From: Diabrotica undecimpunctata
Lineage: Eukaryota; Arthropoda; Insecta; Coleoptera; Chrysomelidae
Direction: 5' to 3'
Assembly: GCF_040954645.1 (NCBI RefSeq)
Contig: NC_092804.1
Coordinates: 89,207,717 to 89,271,716 of the forward strand
DNA length: 64,000 nucleotides
This document shows positions 18,284 through 29,649 of the stretch, piece after piece; positions within the stretch are counted from its first letter, which is position 1, and each line of letters opens with the position of its first letter. The position numbers and the translations under genes were made by a program. The notes below the pieces were generated by a model, which saw nothing but the letters and a program-made list of their open reading frames with translations, was not told where the DNA came from and ran no database searches.

Positions 18284-19406
18284 CGTCTTAAATTAGGTTG
18301 TGGCTCGGAGTCATTTAAGAAAAAGTGTAACGCCCGCTCACGTCTATTACAGTGAGTCACCGAACGAGAGAGAGGCCCGCCGGACCGGCGAATGCCTTGC
18401 GTCTCTCTCCCACTCAAACATGATCGGTCCGCTGCGCGCGGCACTAGAGAATTAGGCGCGTTGAATCGCTAAAGTTGAAAATCGTTGAAAGTATCGTCAG
18501 CTGTGTCTGTAGTGAAAATGTGGAGTGCTTACAGTGTCCTATTTTAGGGGGAACCACCAGTATCAGATATAATTTTAGGAAATTACCTAGGGACCTATAT
18601 TCTTTTATAATATTGCTATGGATTTATCCATTTAATATTGAGCAATGATTGTAAACATTCATTATAGTTTAAACTTCAATGAAAATTATTAACTGTGTCT
18701 AAAGACATATATGATATGAGGTATTTTACCCAAGAGTATTAAGTATAATGAATATACATAAAAACATAATTTTGTTTTCTTAGGATTTAACATTTTGTCA
18801 GCACATTATCTCAAATTCACACTTAAATCAATATGTTTTTACTATTAGGTCTGTTGAATGTTTGTTCTTTACACAAAATTTAGTCTATACTTCATATTTA
18901 TTAAAGGCGGTAAAATATACATTACAATTCAGTTGTTTATAAACCACTTTCAAAGCATAAAGAACCTTTTAAGCTTTGTTTATATTATTTTGTGTATTTT
19001 AATTGAGTTAATTGGAGTAGCCCACTTTTATACAAAAATACAGTCAATTTATGGATATTTCAGGGTGACAATCTAAAAAAAGCTGATTTCCTCCCATGCA
19101 TTTTATGAGAAACACTTGAAATTTAAAAAAAATTTAAAAATCGTAAGATGTAAGACCTTAATCGTGAGATCGTGAGATTTGTCTTCAATTCGTGAGTAGA
19201 TTCGTCATTTACAACAACTACAACAATAAAGGTAAATAATTGTACACTAATATTTCATTATCGTAAACTATGATTGATTGATTAATTGTTAGATTGACAC
19301 AAAAGTTGAGAAACTGAGTTTATAGCGCCAATTCCTTGTTCTTATTGTGCAATTTAATAATATTCATATCAATAAATATTCTACCGAGAAAAAGACGTTG
19401 TCACGT
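18275..19406. mobile_element. 1.13-kb element with 15-bp inverted termini, inserted in the RTE-like LINE
   Basis: ACGTGACAACGTCTT at 18275-18289 is repeated inverted at 19392-19406. The interior has no ORF of note. It includes a GC-rich patch at 18330-18450 that stands out from the AT-rich surroundings. Another 30 bases on the right (19407-19436) contain the palindrome-like GTAAAACCGATTTTAC, so the true ends may lie outside the 15-bp arms. A non-autonomous DNA transposon fits best. The apparent 15-18 bp target duplication would instead suit a retroposed element, so the class is open. Confidence 0.5.
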
Positions 19407-19431
19407 AAAATCTTCGCCCGTAAAACCGATT

Positions 19432-20607
19432 TTACAGGCAACCGATTTTTTTAATTAATTTAAAGAGTTCTCTTTCCACGCCGGCTCTCTTAAGGACGTC
19501 ATCGTTTCGAACTCTATCCACCCAAGGTATGCGCATCATTCTTCTTAATGACCACATTTCAAATGCTTCAAGTTTGTTGATAGATGTTTTTTTCAAAGTC
19601 CACGTTTCATTGCCATAAAGCAAGATGGACCATATGTAGCACTTGACCATTCTGTAGCGTATTTCGAAATGTAGGTTTTGATTACATAGGAGCGGTCTGA
19701 ATTTCACAAAAGCTTGTCTTGCCATTTGTATTCGGGTTTTTATCTCTTGTTGTGGATCCGATTGGTCATTGATTGTGGTGCCAAGGTATTTAAAAGTTTT
19801 CAGGCGTTTTATACGATCGTCACCTATGCATATTATCGGGTTTTCTGGAGGGTTTCTGCTAATGACCATATATTTCGTTTTCAAAATGTTGATTTTGAGG
19901 CCATATTTTTTACCTATGCTATTCACCCTATCAAGTAATAACTGCTGATCTTCCAATTTATCAGTTATAATCACTGTGTCGTCCGCATAGCGTAGGTTGC
20001 TAATTGGTATGCCGTTCACCTTAATGCCTAATTCCGTGTCTTCTAATGCTCCCGCAAATATATTTTCAACATATAAATTAAAAAGCATCGGAGAGAGTAT
20101 GCAGCCCTGGCGGACACCTTTCCGGATTTCAAATTCATCCGTATATTGGTCTTGATCAATCCTCACCTTTGCCATTTGGTTCCAGTATAGATTCTGAATA
20201 ATTCTGATCTCCTTCTGGTCAATGTTGGCCCTATGTAATAGTTCCATCATGATATCATGTTTAACATTGTCAAATGCCTTCTCGTAGTCGATGAATGTGA
20301 GGTAGACATCTTTTCGTTGATCTAAACAGTTTTGTATTAAAGTGTTCAAACATAAAATTGCCTCTCTTGTTCCTAGTCCTCCCTTAAAACCGAATTGTGT
20401 TGACCCGCTAAGTTCTTCTAGTATCTTGTACATTCTTGAGTGTAATATCCTAAGGAAGAGTTTCAGCAAGTGACTCATTAAACTGATTAAGCGGTGTTCA
20501 TTGCATTTTGTGGCATGAGCTGTTTTTGGGATCATCACAAAGGATGACTGCAGCCATTCTCGCGGAATGTAACCAGTATCATAAATTCTATTGAACAGCT
20601 TTACCAA
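19432..20607 (-). pseudogene. RTE-like reverse transcriptase, truncated
   Basis: 391 aa open. RT blocks: FVMIPKT at about 24-30, LISLMSHLLKLFLRIL at 40-55, TQFGFKGGLGTREAI at about 70-84, FIDYEKAFDNVKHDIM at about 105-120, GVRQGCILSPMLFNLY at about 164-179 and catalytic YADD (NLRYADDTVII) at about 209. The C-terminal part has YGNETWTL and LRRMMRIPWVDRVRND. The frame then runs into the insertion junction (LIKKIGCL, stop). RT motifs are intact, but the gene lacks its endonuclease and its tail is detached. Confidence 0.83.
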
Positions 20608-20690
20608 GATTTCGATATTCGCCTCGTCTAGTAGTTTTATTGCTTCTATATTAATTTCATCTAGACCAAATACACCACAATGTTTTAATT

Positions 20691-21607
20691 ATCAGCTTCC
20701 ACCATTTTAGAATATTTTTCTTCGTAATAGTATTTAAAAATCAGTAAACTATTGTTCTTTCCTCTTTTCTATTTATTCTTCTTTCTAATAATTTTTTTTC
20801 CAATCACCAATCACCATATATTAACTCCAATCCAACATACATTAACTCTAATAAATATATCTCCAATTACAATATACATAACATAATTTTTAATCTTCAA
20901 TAATATTCTCTTGATTCTGTTTCTTAATCTTCATCTAATATATTGAATCACTGATAACTGTGTATCTTGATTGAACTATTCTGACTTACTGAACTTACTA
21001 TATTGAAAATCTCACTGACTGACCTTATACTGACTATACTATCTTGAAAATCTTCCCAACTGACCATTTTGAATCCAAATCACATCATATTTATATCAGT
21101 TTTTCTATTCACGAATGTTCTTGAAAAAATATCTTCGAATCTTTCCATTTCACAGCCATAACCATGTTCGCGAAGACTCTATTGCAAACAAAGGTTAAAT
21201 TCTGTCTATTGACGTCTTTCTAGATAATTCTTTTTATGCTATCTAGAAGATTACTATTCTAACTAAAATTTTATCGAGAATTTTATGGAAATTTAGGTTT
21301 TTCAGATCAGAATACAAATTTATATATAAATTACACATTTTAAATTATTAAATGACACTATTTTAAATCCATAGTCAAATATACTTTAGTGTATACTTGG
21401 TTGCCTACAAAGATGGTGCACACAAATATATTTACAATATCATAAAATAAACAAATACATTGTAACACTTTTTAAACTTATTATAATGTTAATTCCTTAA
21501 GACCGCCCTCACATAAATATTTTTTTATAACTAATATTATCTAGTATATAACTTATAAATTATTTTTTTAAACACTATCTTTGTTTCTCCTATATATAAT
21601 ATCATCT

Positions 21608-21610
<3 letters not shown>
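20691..21610. other. AT-rich gap, possible LTR remnant
   Basis: No coding similarity. On the minus strand TGTTACAATG at about 21467 and ..AATTAAAACA at about 20671 could bound an LTR of about 800 bp. A GGGCGG stretch near 21505-21515 resembles a polypurine tract but lies some 40 bases too far upstream. The interior is pyrimidine-rich with loosely repeated CTGACTGAC-like words at 20990-21070. Confidence 0.25.

Positions 21611-21684
<74 letters not shown>
21611..21684. repeat. (TA)n microsatellite at PLE-E end
   Basis: About 74 bases of TA immediately next to the PLE-E 3' end. Confidence 0.97.
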
Positions 21685-21689
<5 letters not shown>

Positions 21690-21930
21690 CCCAGAGCTAA
21701 GATTAATACTATTATAAAAATTAATATTAAACTCACCAGTCTTCCGGGTTACACCGCGTCGATATCCATTGGGCCGAGCTTTCGACATCCTCTCTGATGT
21801 CTTCGTCAGGGCTTTCGAGGTTTTAGTCTCCCGAGTCCCCAGACACTACTACACTTATCACTAGTCACTTCACTATAAGACTTTTCGGATTTGGCACTTT
21901 GTGTCCGTCGATTTGCACACTATCACATAA
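21685..21930 (-). mobile_element. PLE-E, 3' terminal fragment
   Basis: Identified by position against (TA)n and by a well-formed hammerhead-like motif. No coding part remains before the transposase gene that begins at about 21936. The sequence is less AT-rich than the other PLE ends and is not similar to families A-D. Confidence 0.55.
21768..21818 (-). ncRNA. Hammerhead-ribozyme-like motif, PLE-E
   Basis: Minus strand: CTGACGA (21809-21803), stem II GACATC AGAGA GGATGTC, then GAAAGCTC with palindromic AGCT as stem III and C as cleavage base. Stem I is GCC/GGC. Stem II is perfectly paired over six bases. Confidence 0.65.
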
Positions 21931-21935
21931 TTTAC

Positions 21936-23316
21936 TCACTGCATATTAACATCATCCTCATCTTCTCTATCATCGCTATCACTTTCATTACTGTCACTGT
22001 CAACCGTCACATTTATTACCACAGGATCAATATCGTCCATCAACCCATCAATAACCCAAAATTTTTGCTCTTCCTTAATAGCAAGTTTACAATAGTTTTT
22101 CCAGTTTTCCACTGTTACTACACCAAATGCATTTTTTATTAATTGTTCCATAGCAGCTGCTTTAAACTCTGTGTTTTGTGAGGCAATATGTCTTTTGACT
22201 TGACTCCATACCATTTCAATGGGATTTAACTCACAATGGTATGGAGGTAGTCTCAGAATGGCAACATTTTTCTCTTTGCACATCTCGTCGATTTTATATT
22301 TTATATATTTTTCTTTGTATGTGTTTACTACTTCCATGAGCTCTGATTTTAAATAATCTTCAAAAAAGATATCTTTCTCCAGCAACCACGTCTTAATTTG
22401 ATCTTTATTGAAGGCTTGTGTCGGAATCACTTCTTCTCGCCTCGAATGGTACGAAGCGTTGTCCATCACCACAACACTTTTCTCTGGAAGATTGGAAGCA
22501 GCTTTTCCTTAAACCATTGTTCAAATATAAGACCCTTCATCTCATCATGATAGTCCGCTGAGTTTTTTTTAGCTAAAAACCAAAAAGCAGCATCTTCTAC
22601 AAAGCCCAATTCGCTACCTGCATGCACTATAACAAATCGGAGGCCTCGTTGTGTCGGCTGTTTTAGGCCTGTTGACAACCCCTTAACAAACGCATCTCTG
22701 GTTGAAGTCACTGAGAGGTCCTTCCATTCTTTGGAAACACTATGTCCAACATTCACCCAAGTTTTGTCCAAATAAACGACGGTGTATCCATGAGAACGAA
22801 ATTTTTTTATTTCACGCAAATACTGATGCCTCGATTTTAGAATATCGGGCCGTTTAATCATGCTTGACTTTACTCCTCGTTTGCAAAAAACAAAGTTCAT
22901 TTCATGGAGTATTCCCCACATGTTGTGCGTGACATGTGTGCTAAATCTTTGTCTTTTTTAACCAGTGCAAAAACTTTGTTCAATGTCGGCGGTAAATTTT
23001 TAAAGAAAAAACTATTCACGATGGCACGTAGCCGCGTATGAACTAGTGCACCGTAAGTGAACTTTCTGTTCACTCTACTTTTGGTACGTTTTCTTGTTTG
23101 TCTTATGGGCATTAGTCCTCCTTCCGTAGCTTCTTTGCGTATTTTAAAAATAGTATTAAAACTTACTTCTGTCATAGCACTTACTTTATGGGTTAAACTA
23201 CTAACACTTTCACCACTTCTTAAGTTTAGATGATAATTAAATACATTTAAAACAATTTGTTTTGCACGGATGTCCAAGATATTCCCTTGGCTTAATTTTT
23301 GAATTTCCATTTTCAA
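21936..23316 (-). pseudogene. DDE transposase of IS630/Tc1-mariner-like type, two frameshifts
   Basis: Three overlapping segments make one gene. 23316-22897 is an N-terminal helix-turn-helix-like region with a basic patch (RQTRKRTKSRVNRKF). 22921-22466 carries the first catalytic Asp (VVYLDKTWVN) and FVIVHAGSE. 22472-21936 has the second Asp (VMDNASYHS) and the Glu (PPYHCELNPIEMVW). About 81 residues separate the second Asp from the Glu, far more than the 34-39 of classical Tc1/mariner. The frame changes near 22900-22925 and 22490. The tail is acidic. No terminal inverted repeats were found, so it may be an element remnant or a transposase-derived gene. Confidence 0.8.
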
Positions 23317-23829
23317 TTAACATTTTACTGTAAAGTCAGAATAACAACTGCAGAACCACAAAGCCTTATTATCATTATGTAGTCTCAGAGAACGACATAA
23401 AATCGCTGACATACGCACACCGTATTATTTTAAGTTGCAATTAGTAATTAGATATATGCATTCCAAGCGGTCCGTTTATTTGCTGTTAAATCTTTAATAG
23501 CCGGCAAAGTGCATGATTTAACTAAGCAATATTTTCTACTGATTTCTATGATTCATGGTATATGGTATTCTTACCGAAAAACAAATAAACTGTCGTTACT
23601 ATAATTAAAATAAGATAAAATAAAATTATCTTTTGTGAACACTATTTATTTAATTAAAATCATTTTCCCTACTTTTCATCTCTTGTTTCGAATGGGCACT
23701 TTTGGTCAATAACGTTAAAAAACAATAATTTAATTCATGTCTGTGGAAACGAAAATACAAATTATACAACACAGAATCGTGCTTGTGTTCATCGTGGCAT
23801 CGTTGCGCTTTTATCGTCCATAAGAAATA
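23317..23829. other. Gap between transposase and gypsy remnant
   Basis: AT-rich, with no similarity recognised. The 60-aa minus-strand ORF at 23650-23832 continues from the gypsy remnant side but shows no family motif. Confidence 0.4.
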
Positions 23830-23964
23830 CATGGACCTAGCTCCGCAATGTTATTTTCTTAACGTGGAACGCTATATAGCATACCGTTTATCGGTTTAGC
23901 TATTAAATCGGATGTAAAAACTCCTTTGCAAACTTTCTGTGGTATTACGACGTATTCTCCGTTT

Positions 23965-24400
23965 CTATATTAAAGTAATGTATCGTTTCTTGCCGGTAGA
24001 ATTGAAAAGTTTTCCCCTCATCGTTTCCATATGTACATCTATTGTTGTTCCTTTTAATTGTAATAATAATTTTAAAGTTTCGTAGTTTATTTTTGCTCTA
24101 TAATTTGTCAGAAAGTCTGATCCGATTATTCCGTCTACATTATGTGAACAACTTGTCATGATTGCGAATTCATGTCGTTCTGTAACGATTCCTTTTGATT
24201 CCTGCAATAGTTTTATGTTACACTGTAGTGTTCCAAACGTAATCGCACTCCCTGATATTCCATTAAGTTTGATTTCTTATTTATGACTTTGTCGTTATCT
24301 AAATATTCGTTAAAAATTATACTAATTGCTGCTCCGGTATATATTAATAGCCGTATGTACTTTACTTTGAAATATGCTGTTATAATTTAATCCATTTATT
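23965..24400 (-). pseudogene. Retropepsin remnant
   Basis: The segment ending at 23965 contains DGIIGSDFLTNYRAKINYE, the C-terminal block of gypsy proteases. Upstream (about 24355-24310), in a broken frame, is RLLIYTGAAISIIFNEYL, where the active-site triad begins with Tyr instead of Asp. The enzyme is dead. Confidence 0.7.
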
Positions 24401-24639
24401 ACCAAATGATTAGCTTCTATTGGAGGAGTTACTAAAAAATCTACTTCTGCTACTTTATCTGTCCCTTGTTCAGTTATCGCGAAATATGTTTCTGCTGCGT
24501 TTCTTCTTTATTGTTCCCTTTGATGCGTCCCTCGATTATTGCTTCTCCCTCTTGGTGTTCTTCTCCCTCGATTATTGCTTCTCCCTCTCTTCTATTAAAT
24601 TTGTTTTTATACCCGTATATAATGTGTTTCTTTCCTTCC

Positions 24640-24834
24640 CTATATGTATGTCTTGTCCTTATGGTATATACTTAAAATATCTGATCGCGCAAAAGCGTCT
24701 TCGTCCTTAGCAATGGTAGTTGTCTCTGCTAAAGTGGTAACATCTTTTGCTTTTAGTATTGTCTTAATTTTTTCGTCTTTTAGTCCACGTTGAAATATGC
24801 TGGTGGTTTCTAAGCTCTCTTTCGTTTTGCACAC
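24640..24834 (-). pseudogene. gag: Gag C-terminal fragment
   Basis: 64 aa with FQRGLKDEKIKTILKAKDV and TLAETTTIAKDEDAFA, resembling the end of the capsid region in the 58-kb element (FINGLNYHMQ...AMAFAKEEE). Just downstream (24530-24600) a 30-odd-bp unit coding GEAIIEG is duplicated. Confidence 0.65.
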
Positions 24835-25029
24835 GGGGTCTTTTGCGCTAGATTCATGTGCAATATCACTACTTCTTCAAAAATGTGTTGGAACTTTTCC
24901 TTGAACATAAATCAAATATTATATATAAGAAATACTGGATATTATTCACTGTCGATATAAACAAACAACACAGTTTATTAGAGCTGCAGTCAGTAGGTTT
25001 GGCCGGGATGTTATAGAAACACTCTTTTG

Positions 25030-25080
25030 ACTTTTGGTCGAGCTTTCGGAATTCTTTTATTCCTTCTTCAAGACACTGTA
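25030..25080 (-). ncRNA. Hammerhead-like motif, PLE-D1 (variant core)
   Basis: Minus strand reads TTGAAGA (25071-25065) where CTGANGA is expected, then stem II GGAAT...ATTCC and GAAAGCTC with palindromic AGCT. Stem I GTC/GAC is intact. The same T replaces C in PLE-D2, so it is a family character and probably reduces activity. Confidence 0.5.
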
Positions 25081-25459
25081 ATTAGAAGAAAGTGAAAATA
25101 TTTACAACATATCTCAAATTGTCATTACAACTTACTAGTCGTTGAGATTATTTTTCTAAAGCTACGACACTCAACATTAAAAACACACATATAAAATATA
25201 ACATTTAAAATAATGGACAATATACATTTTAAAATTTAGTTCGAAAGTTAAGATTATGTTTCCCGACATCTTTTCATGGTGTGTTTTGACTGATCCATAG
25301 AGAGCAGAAAAAAAAACAAAAATAGTGTGATTAAAAAGTAATTAGGAGTTCCTGCTATTATATTAATGGAAGTAGTATCTTAAACCTGTCTTGATAGTAT
25401 GCAACATGTTTTGTATGCTGGTGTATTACGGTGTGTATATGTAAAAGTAAACCTTAATT

Positions 25460-27613
25460 TTATTTTTGATGTTTTGTCAGTAAGTAACAATAAATGTTGC
25501 TCAATTTATCTATGTCTGACTTTTTATTTATACAAGACGTATTCAATTTTATGAAACACATTTCCAAGAAAACACGTTTTGAATGGTTTTTTTCTTTAGC
25601 CAGAATACAGGAATCCTCGAAATTAAATTCATGTTTTAAAGTTAATGCATGTTCTGTGAGCGCAAATGCGTTTATCTTTTTGGTTTTTATGTCGCTGCGA
25701 TGTGATATTACTCTATTGTGAAAATTACGAGATGATTCTCCGATATACACGTTTTTACAGTTGGCACACGGTATAGAATAAACAACATTCGATGACTCCT
25801 ATATTGTGAAAGGATCCTTTGTCTTTGTGTACAACTTCGATACCGTTTTCACATTCTTAGTTGCAATTTTTAAGCCACTAACATTTTTGAAAATGTTCAA
25901 TAGCTTAGGTGTGAGAACTGGAATATAGGGTAGGCAACCATACGTTATTTTAGATTGTGGTAGCTCTGATGTGTTCTGTGTCAATGTCTGTGTCAGTTGT
26001 CGGACCTCATTCACCTTATTATTATGAAAATTTTGGTTGTCAGAAAATTCAGACACATCTGAACTCAACGTGTGATAAGTTGATAACCCTAGTTTTAAGG
26101 GCCAAAACCAAATTTGTTTTCATCTTAGATGGATGTTGAGAATAAAAGTGTATGAAACGGTTACTAAAACAAGGTTTACGATACCACTCCGTCCTTAGCA
26201 TGCCATCACTGCCACGATGTATAAGCATGTCAAAAAACGGAATCATATTATCAGCTTCTCTCTCAACCGTAAACTTTATGTGTTCACACTGGGCGTTAAA
26301 AGTGTTTAGAACATCAGTTACTTTGTTTTCAGGGACCGATAAGATCAAATCATCTACATATCGTTTGATAAAAGGTATGTGAAAAGGTATCTTTTCCTTA
26401 CATGTTCTTATGAGTTCATCCAATACAAAGTTACATAGTATGGGGGATATTTTGCTGCCTATTGGAGTGCCAAAAATTTGTTTAAAAAAATTACCATTAA
26501 ACAAAAAGATGTTAGAGTCAAAAATGAATGTTAAAATTCTTAAGAAATCATCTAAACTGATCTTGGTATGCACAGAGATGCTGTTCCAGTTATTTTTGAT
26601 GCTGTTGAGAATAGCATCTAGTGGTAGGTTTGTAAATAGTGACACAACGTCTAAACTAATTAGTATATAGTTATTCGGAACTTTAACATTATTAATGAAG
26701 TTATTAAATGTGAAAGAATCTCTAATATAGAATTCATTGGATTCGTTGTAGGAAATTGTGAGGATATCTGTAAGGTGTTTAGCAAGTTTACTATTAGGAG
26801 CATCAATGAAAGAGACAATAGGCCTCATTGAAACAGTGGGTTTGTGAACTTTAGGAAGTGTATAAAACCTGGGTGCAACTGCATTGTAAATTTTCAAAGA
26901 TTTTGCAACTTCTGTTGTTATGGATTTGGAAGAAGCTAAATCCGAAACCAGCTTGTTCGCCTTTTGTTGGAGGGTGCACACTCTACTGTTCTTAAGTTTG
27001 ATGTAACTTTTTGTGTCATTTAGTAAACTATTGCTTTTTTCAATGTAATCATTCTTATACATTGCCACTGTTACATTTCCCTTGTCACTTCTAACAATGT
27101 AAATTTCTGGATGTGATTTTAAAAATTGTTTGCACTCATTGTATATTGTGTTCAAAAAGTGTCCTTCTTTACTTGTTTTGTGTAGAAAGTTAGTGATAAC
27201 ATTAGTGCTTTGAGATCTCAAGATGTCTTTCTCTTGGGGTTCTAGACCAGAAATAAGAAACTCAATATCTGAGAGAAGAGAAGACATTTTAAAATCTCTA
27301 GCACTAGGGAATAGGCAAAATTTTGGACCCAAAGACAAAAGTTTTTTGACATTATAAGGAAAAGTGATGTTAGTTAGATTTTTGAACCATTTTCTTGGAA
27401 TGTTATTTTTGAAAATTGATCTACTTTTATTTTGTTAAATTTTTTGATATTGTTATTTCTAATTTGGAAAAAAACTTTATTGTATTTGATTTTTTGTCTT
27501 CTGTAAAATTCTTGTAGTAAAGGAGCAGGTAAATGCTGCTCTAATATATTTTTTAATTGATGTACTTTCTTTTCTATGTAAGTAATATCATTTATTGTTA
27601 CTGAAATTTCCAA
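25460..27613 (-). pseudogene. PLE-D1 RT/GIY-YIG protein, three lesions
   Basis: Segments: 27613-27374 (N-terminal region, KKVHQLKNILEQHLPAPLLQ); 27338-26049 (LSLGPKFCLFP, IVRSDKGNVTVAM, LPKVHKPTVSMRPIVSFIDA, ISLDVVSLFTNLPLD, FGTPIGSKISPILCNF, catalytic YVDD in KRYVDDLILSV); 26068-25799 (linker); 25750-25460 (MYIGESSRNFHNRVISH endonuclease end). Compared with PLE-D2 it lacks about 98 bp after LSHVEFR and has TAG for a CAG codon before the GIY-YIG block. RT catalytic residues are intact. Confidence 0.87.
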
Positions 27614-27626
27614 GTTTACGAAATTT

Positions 27627-29153
27627 ATGGAAATTTACAATGCAGTTGCACCCAGGTTTTATACACTTCCTAAAGTTCACAAACCCACTCTTTCAATGAG
27701 GCCTATTATCTCTTTCATTGATGCTCCTAATAGTAAACTTGCTAAACACCTTACAGATATCCTCACAATTTCCTACAACGAATCCAATGAATTCTATATT
27801 AGAGATTCTTTCACATTTAATAACTTCATTAATAATGTTAAAGTTCCGAATAACTATATACTAATTAGTTTAGATGTTGTGTCACTATTTACAAACCTAC
27901 CACTAGATGCTATTCTCAACAGCATCAAAAATAACTGGAACAGCATCTCTGTGCATACCAAGATCAGTTTAGATGATTTCTTAAGAATTTTAACATTCAT
28001 TTTTGACTCTAACATCTTTTTGTTTAATGGTAATTTTTTTAAACAAATTTTTGGCACTCCAATGGGCAGCAAAATATCCCCCATACTATGTAACTTTGTA
28101 TTGGATGAACTCATAAGAACATGTAAGGAAAAGATACCTTTTCACATACCTTTTATCAAACGATATGTAGATGATTTGATCTTATCGGTCTCTGAAAACA
28201 AAGTAACTGATGTTCTAAACACTTTTAACGCCCAGTGTGAACACTTAAAGTTTACGGTTGAGAGAGAAGCTGATAATATGATTCCGTTTTTTGACATGCT
28301 TATACATCGTGGCAGTCATGGCATGCTAAGGACGGAGTGGTATCGTAAACCTTGTTTTAGTAACCGTTTCATAAACTTTTATTCTCAACATCCATCTAAG
28401 ATGAAAACAAATTTGGTTTTGGCCCTTAAAACTAGGGTTATCAACTTATCACACATCGAGTTCAGGGACAAGGGACTAAAAAAGTTGAGATCTATACTAC
28501 AAGAGAACTCCTATCCTACAGGGCTTTTGAATAAACTCATTTTTGGTTCTCCTTTTCCATTGCAATTTTCTGACAACCAAAATTTTCATAATAATAAGGT
28601 GAATGAGGTCCGACAACTGACACAGACATTGACACAGAACACATCAGAGCTACCACAATCTAAAATAACGTATGGTTGCCTACCCTATATTCCAGTTCTC
28701 ACACCTAAGCTATTGAACATTTTCAAAAATGTTAGTGGCTTAAAAATTGCAACTAAGAATGTGAAAACGGTATCGAAGTTGTACACAAAGACAAAGGATC
28801 CTTTTACAATACAGGAGTCATCGAATGTTGTTTATTCTATACCGTGTGCCAACTGTAAAAACGTGTATATCGGAGAATCATCTCGTAATTTTCACAATAG
28901 AGTAATATCACATCGCAGCGACATAAAAACCAAAAAGATAAACGCATGTGCGCTCACAGAACATGCATTAACTTTAAAACATGAATTTAATTTCGAGGAT
29001 TCCTGTATTCTGGCTAAAGAAAAAAACCATTCAAAACGTGTTTTCTTGGAAATGTGTTTCATAAAATCTAATACGTCTTGTATAAATAAAAAGTCAGACA
29101 TAGATAAATTGAGCAACATTTATTGTTACTTACTGACAAAACATCAAAAATAA
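27627..29153 (+). CDS. PLE-D2 RT and GIY-YIG endonuclease, open but N-terminally truncated
   Basis: 508 aa without a stop. RT: LPKVHKPTLSMRPIISFIDA at 14-33, ISLDVVSLFTNLPLD at about 76-90, FGTPMGSKISPILCNF at about 137-152, catalytic YVDD (KRYVDDLILSV) at about 175, FFDMLIHRGS and WYRKPCFSNRFINFYS. GIY-YIG domain near 405-490: NVVYSIPCANCKNVYIGESS, then CALTEHALTLKHEF and KRVFLEMCFIK. About 200 N-terminal residues present in PLE-D1 are missing, so it probably cannot mobilise itself. It shows what PLE-D1 lost. Confidence 0.88.
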   Translation: MEIYNAVAPRFYTLPKVHKPTLSMRPIISFIDAPNSKLAKHLTDILTISYNESNEFYIRDSFTFNNFINNVKVPNNYILISLDVVSLFTNLPLDAILNSIKNNWNSISVHTKISLDDFLRILTFIFDSNIFLFNGNFFKQIFGTPMGSKISPILCNFVLDELIRTCKEKIPFHIPFIKRYVDDLILSVSENKVTDVLNTFNAQCEHLKFTVEREADNMIPFFDMLIHRGSHGMLRTEWYRKPCFSNRFINFYSQHPSKMKTNLVLALKTRVINLSHIEFRDKGLKKLRSILQENSYPTGLLNKLIFGSPFPLQFSDNQNFHNNKVNEVRQLTQTLTQNTSELPQSKITYGCLPYIPVLTPKLLNIFKNVSGLKIATKNVKTVSKLYTKTKDPFTIQESSNVVYSIPCANCKNVYIGESSRNFHNRVISHRSDIKTKKINACALTEHALTLKHEFNFEDSCILAKEKNHSKRVFLEMCFIKSNTSCINKKSDIDKLSNIYCYLLTKHQK

Positions 29154-29531
29154 AATAAAGATTTACTTTTACATATACACACCGTAATACACCAGCATAC
29201 AAAACATGTTGCATACTATCAAGACAGGTTTAAGATACTACTTCCATTAATATAATAGCAGGAACTCCTAATTACTTTTTAATCACACTATTTTTGTTTT
29301 TTTTTTCTGTTCTCTATGGATCAGTCAAAACACACCATGAAAAGATGTCACTAACATAATTTTAACTTTCGAACTAAATTTTAAAATGTATATTGTCCAT
29401 TATTTTAAATGTTATATTTTATATGTGTGTTTTTAATGTTGAGTGTCGTAGCTTTAGAAAAATAATCTCAACGACTAGTAAGTTGTAATGACAATTTGAG
29501 ATATGTTGTAAATATTTACACTTACTTCTAA

Positions 29532-29586
29532 TTAAAGTGTCTTGAAGAAAGAATAAAAGAATTCCGAAAGCTCGACCAAAAGTCAA
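29532..29586 (+). ncRNA. Hammerhead-like motif, PLE-D2 (variant core)
   Basis: TTGAAGA (29542-29548), stem II with AATAAAAGAATT, then GAAAGCTC. It has the same core change as PLE-D1 and one extra mismatch in stem II (GAAT for GGAAT). Confidence 0.5.
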
Positions 29587-29649
29587 AAGAGTGTTTCTAT
29601 AACATCCCGGCCAAACCTACTGACTGCAGCCCTAATAAACTGTGTTGTT

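Larger units (their letters stand above)
17881..20690 (-). mobile_element. RTE-like LINE, 5'-truncated, split by an insertion
   Basis: Minus strand: RT from about 20690 to 19440, then foreign DNA (about 18270-19435), then the C-terminal tail (18283-18077) and a 3' UTR. Coding similarity begins at about 20675 in a GLDEINIEAIKLLDEANI segment, so endonuclease and early RT are missing. The short sequence coding K-I-G-Y/C-L occurs on both sides of the insert, as a target duplication would give. Confidence 0.75.
23830..24910 (-). mobile_element. Decayed gypsy-type gag-protease fragment
   Basis: Minus strand from 24910: a gag C-terminal piece, low-complexity sequence, a protease-like piece, then a linker ending in KPINGMLYSVPR near 23880-23830. 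No LTRs or RT remain. The order and motifs fit an errantivirus/17.6-type element different from the one at 57.4-64 kb. Confidence 0.65.
24957..27613 (-). mobile_element. PLE-D1, nearly complete Penelope-like element
   Basis: It runs 27613 to 24957 on the minus strand with a coding region (27613-25460), 3' UTR and hammerhead-like motif. It shares its 3' UTR and 3' end with PLE-D2, which lies next to it in opposite orientation. Broken by a frameshift near 27400, a 98-bp deletion near 26060 and a TAG stop near 25800. Confidence 0.88.

Noticed and set aside
24420..24710. Plus-strand Leu/Ser-rich ORFs
   Set aside because: Antisense to a gypsy gag fragment and its small duplicated unit.
26410..26670. 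Plus ORF with an identical minus ORF at 27854-28114
   Set aside because: Both are antisense shadows of the PLE-D RT. Their identity simply reflects the inverted copies.
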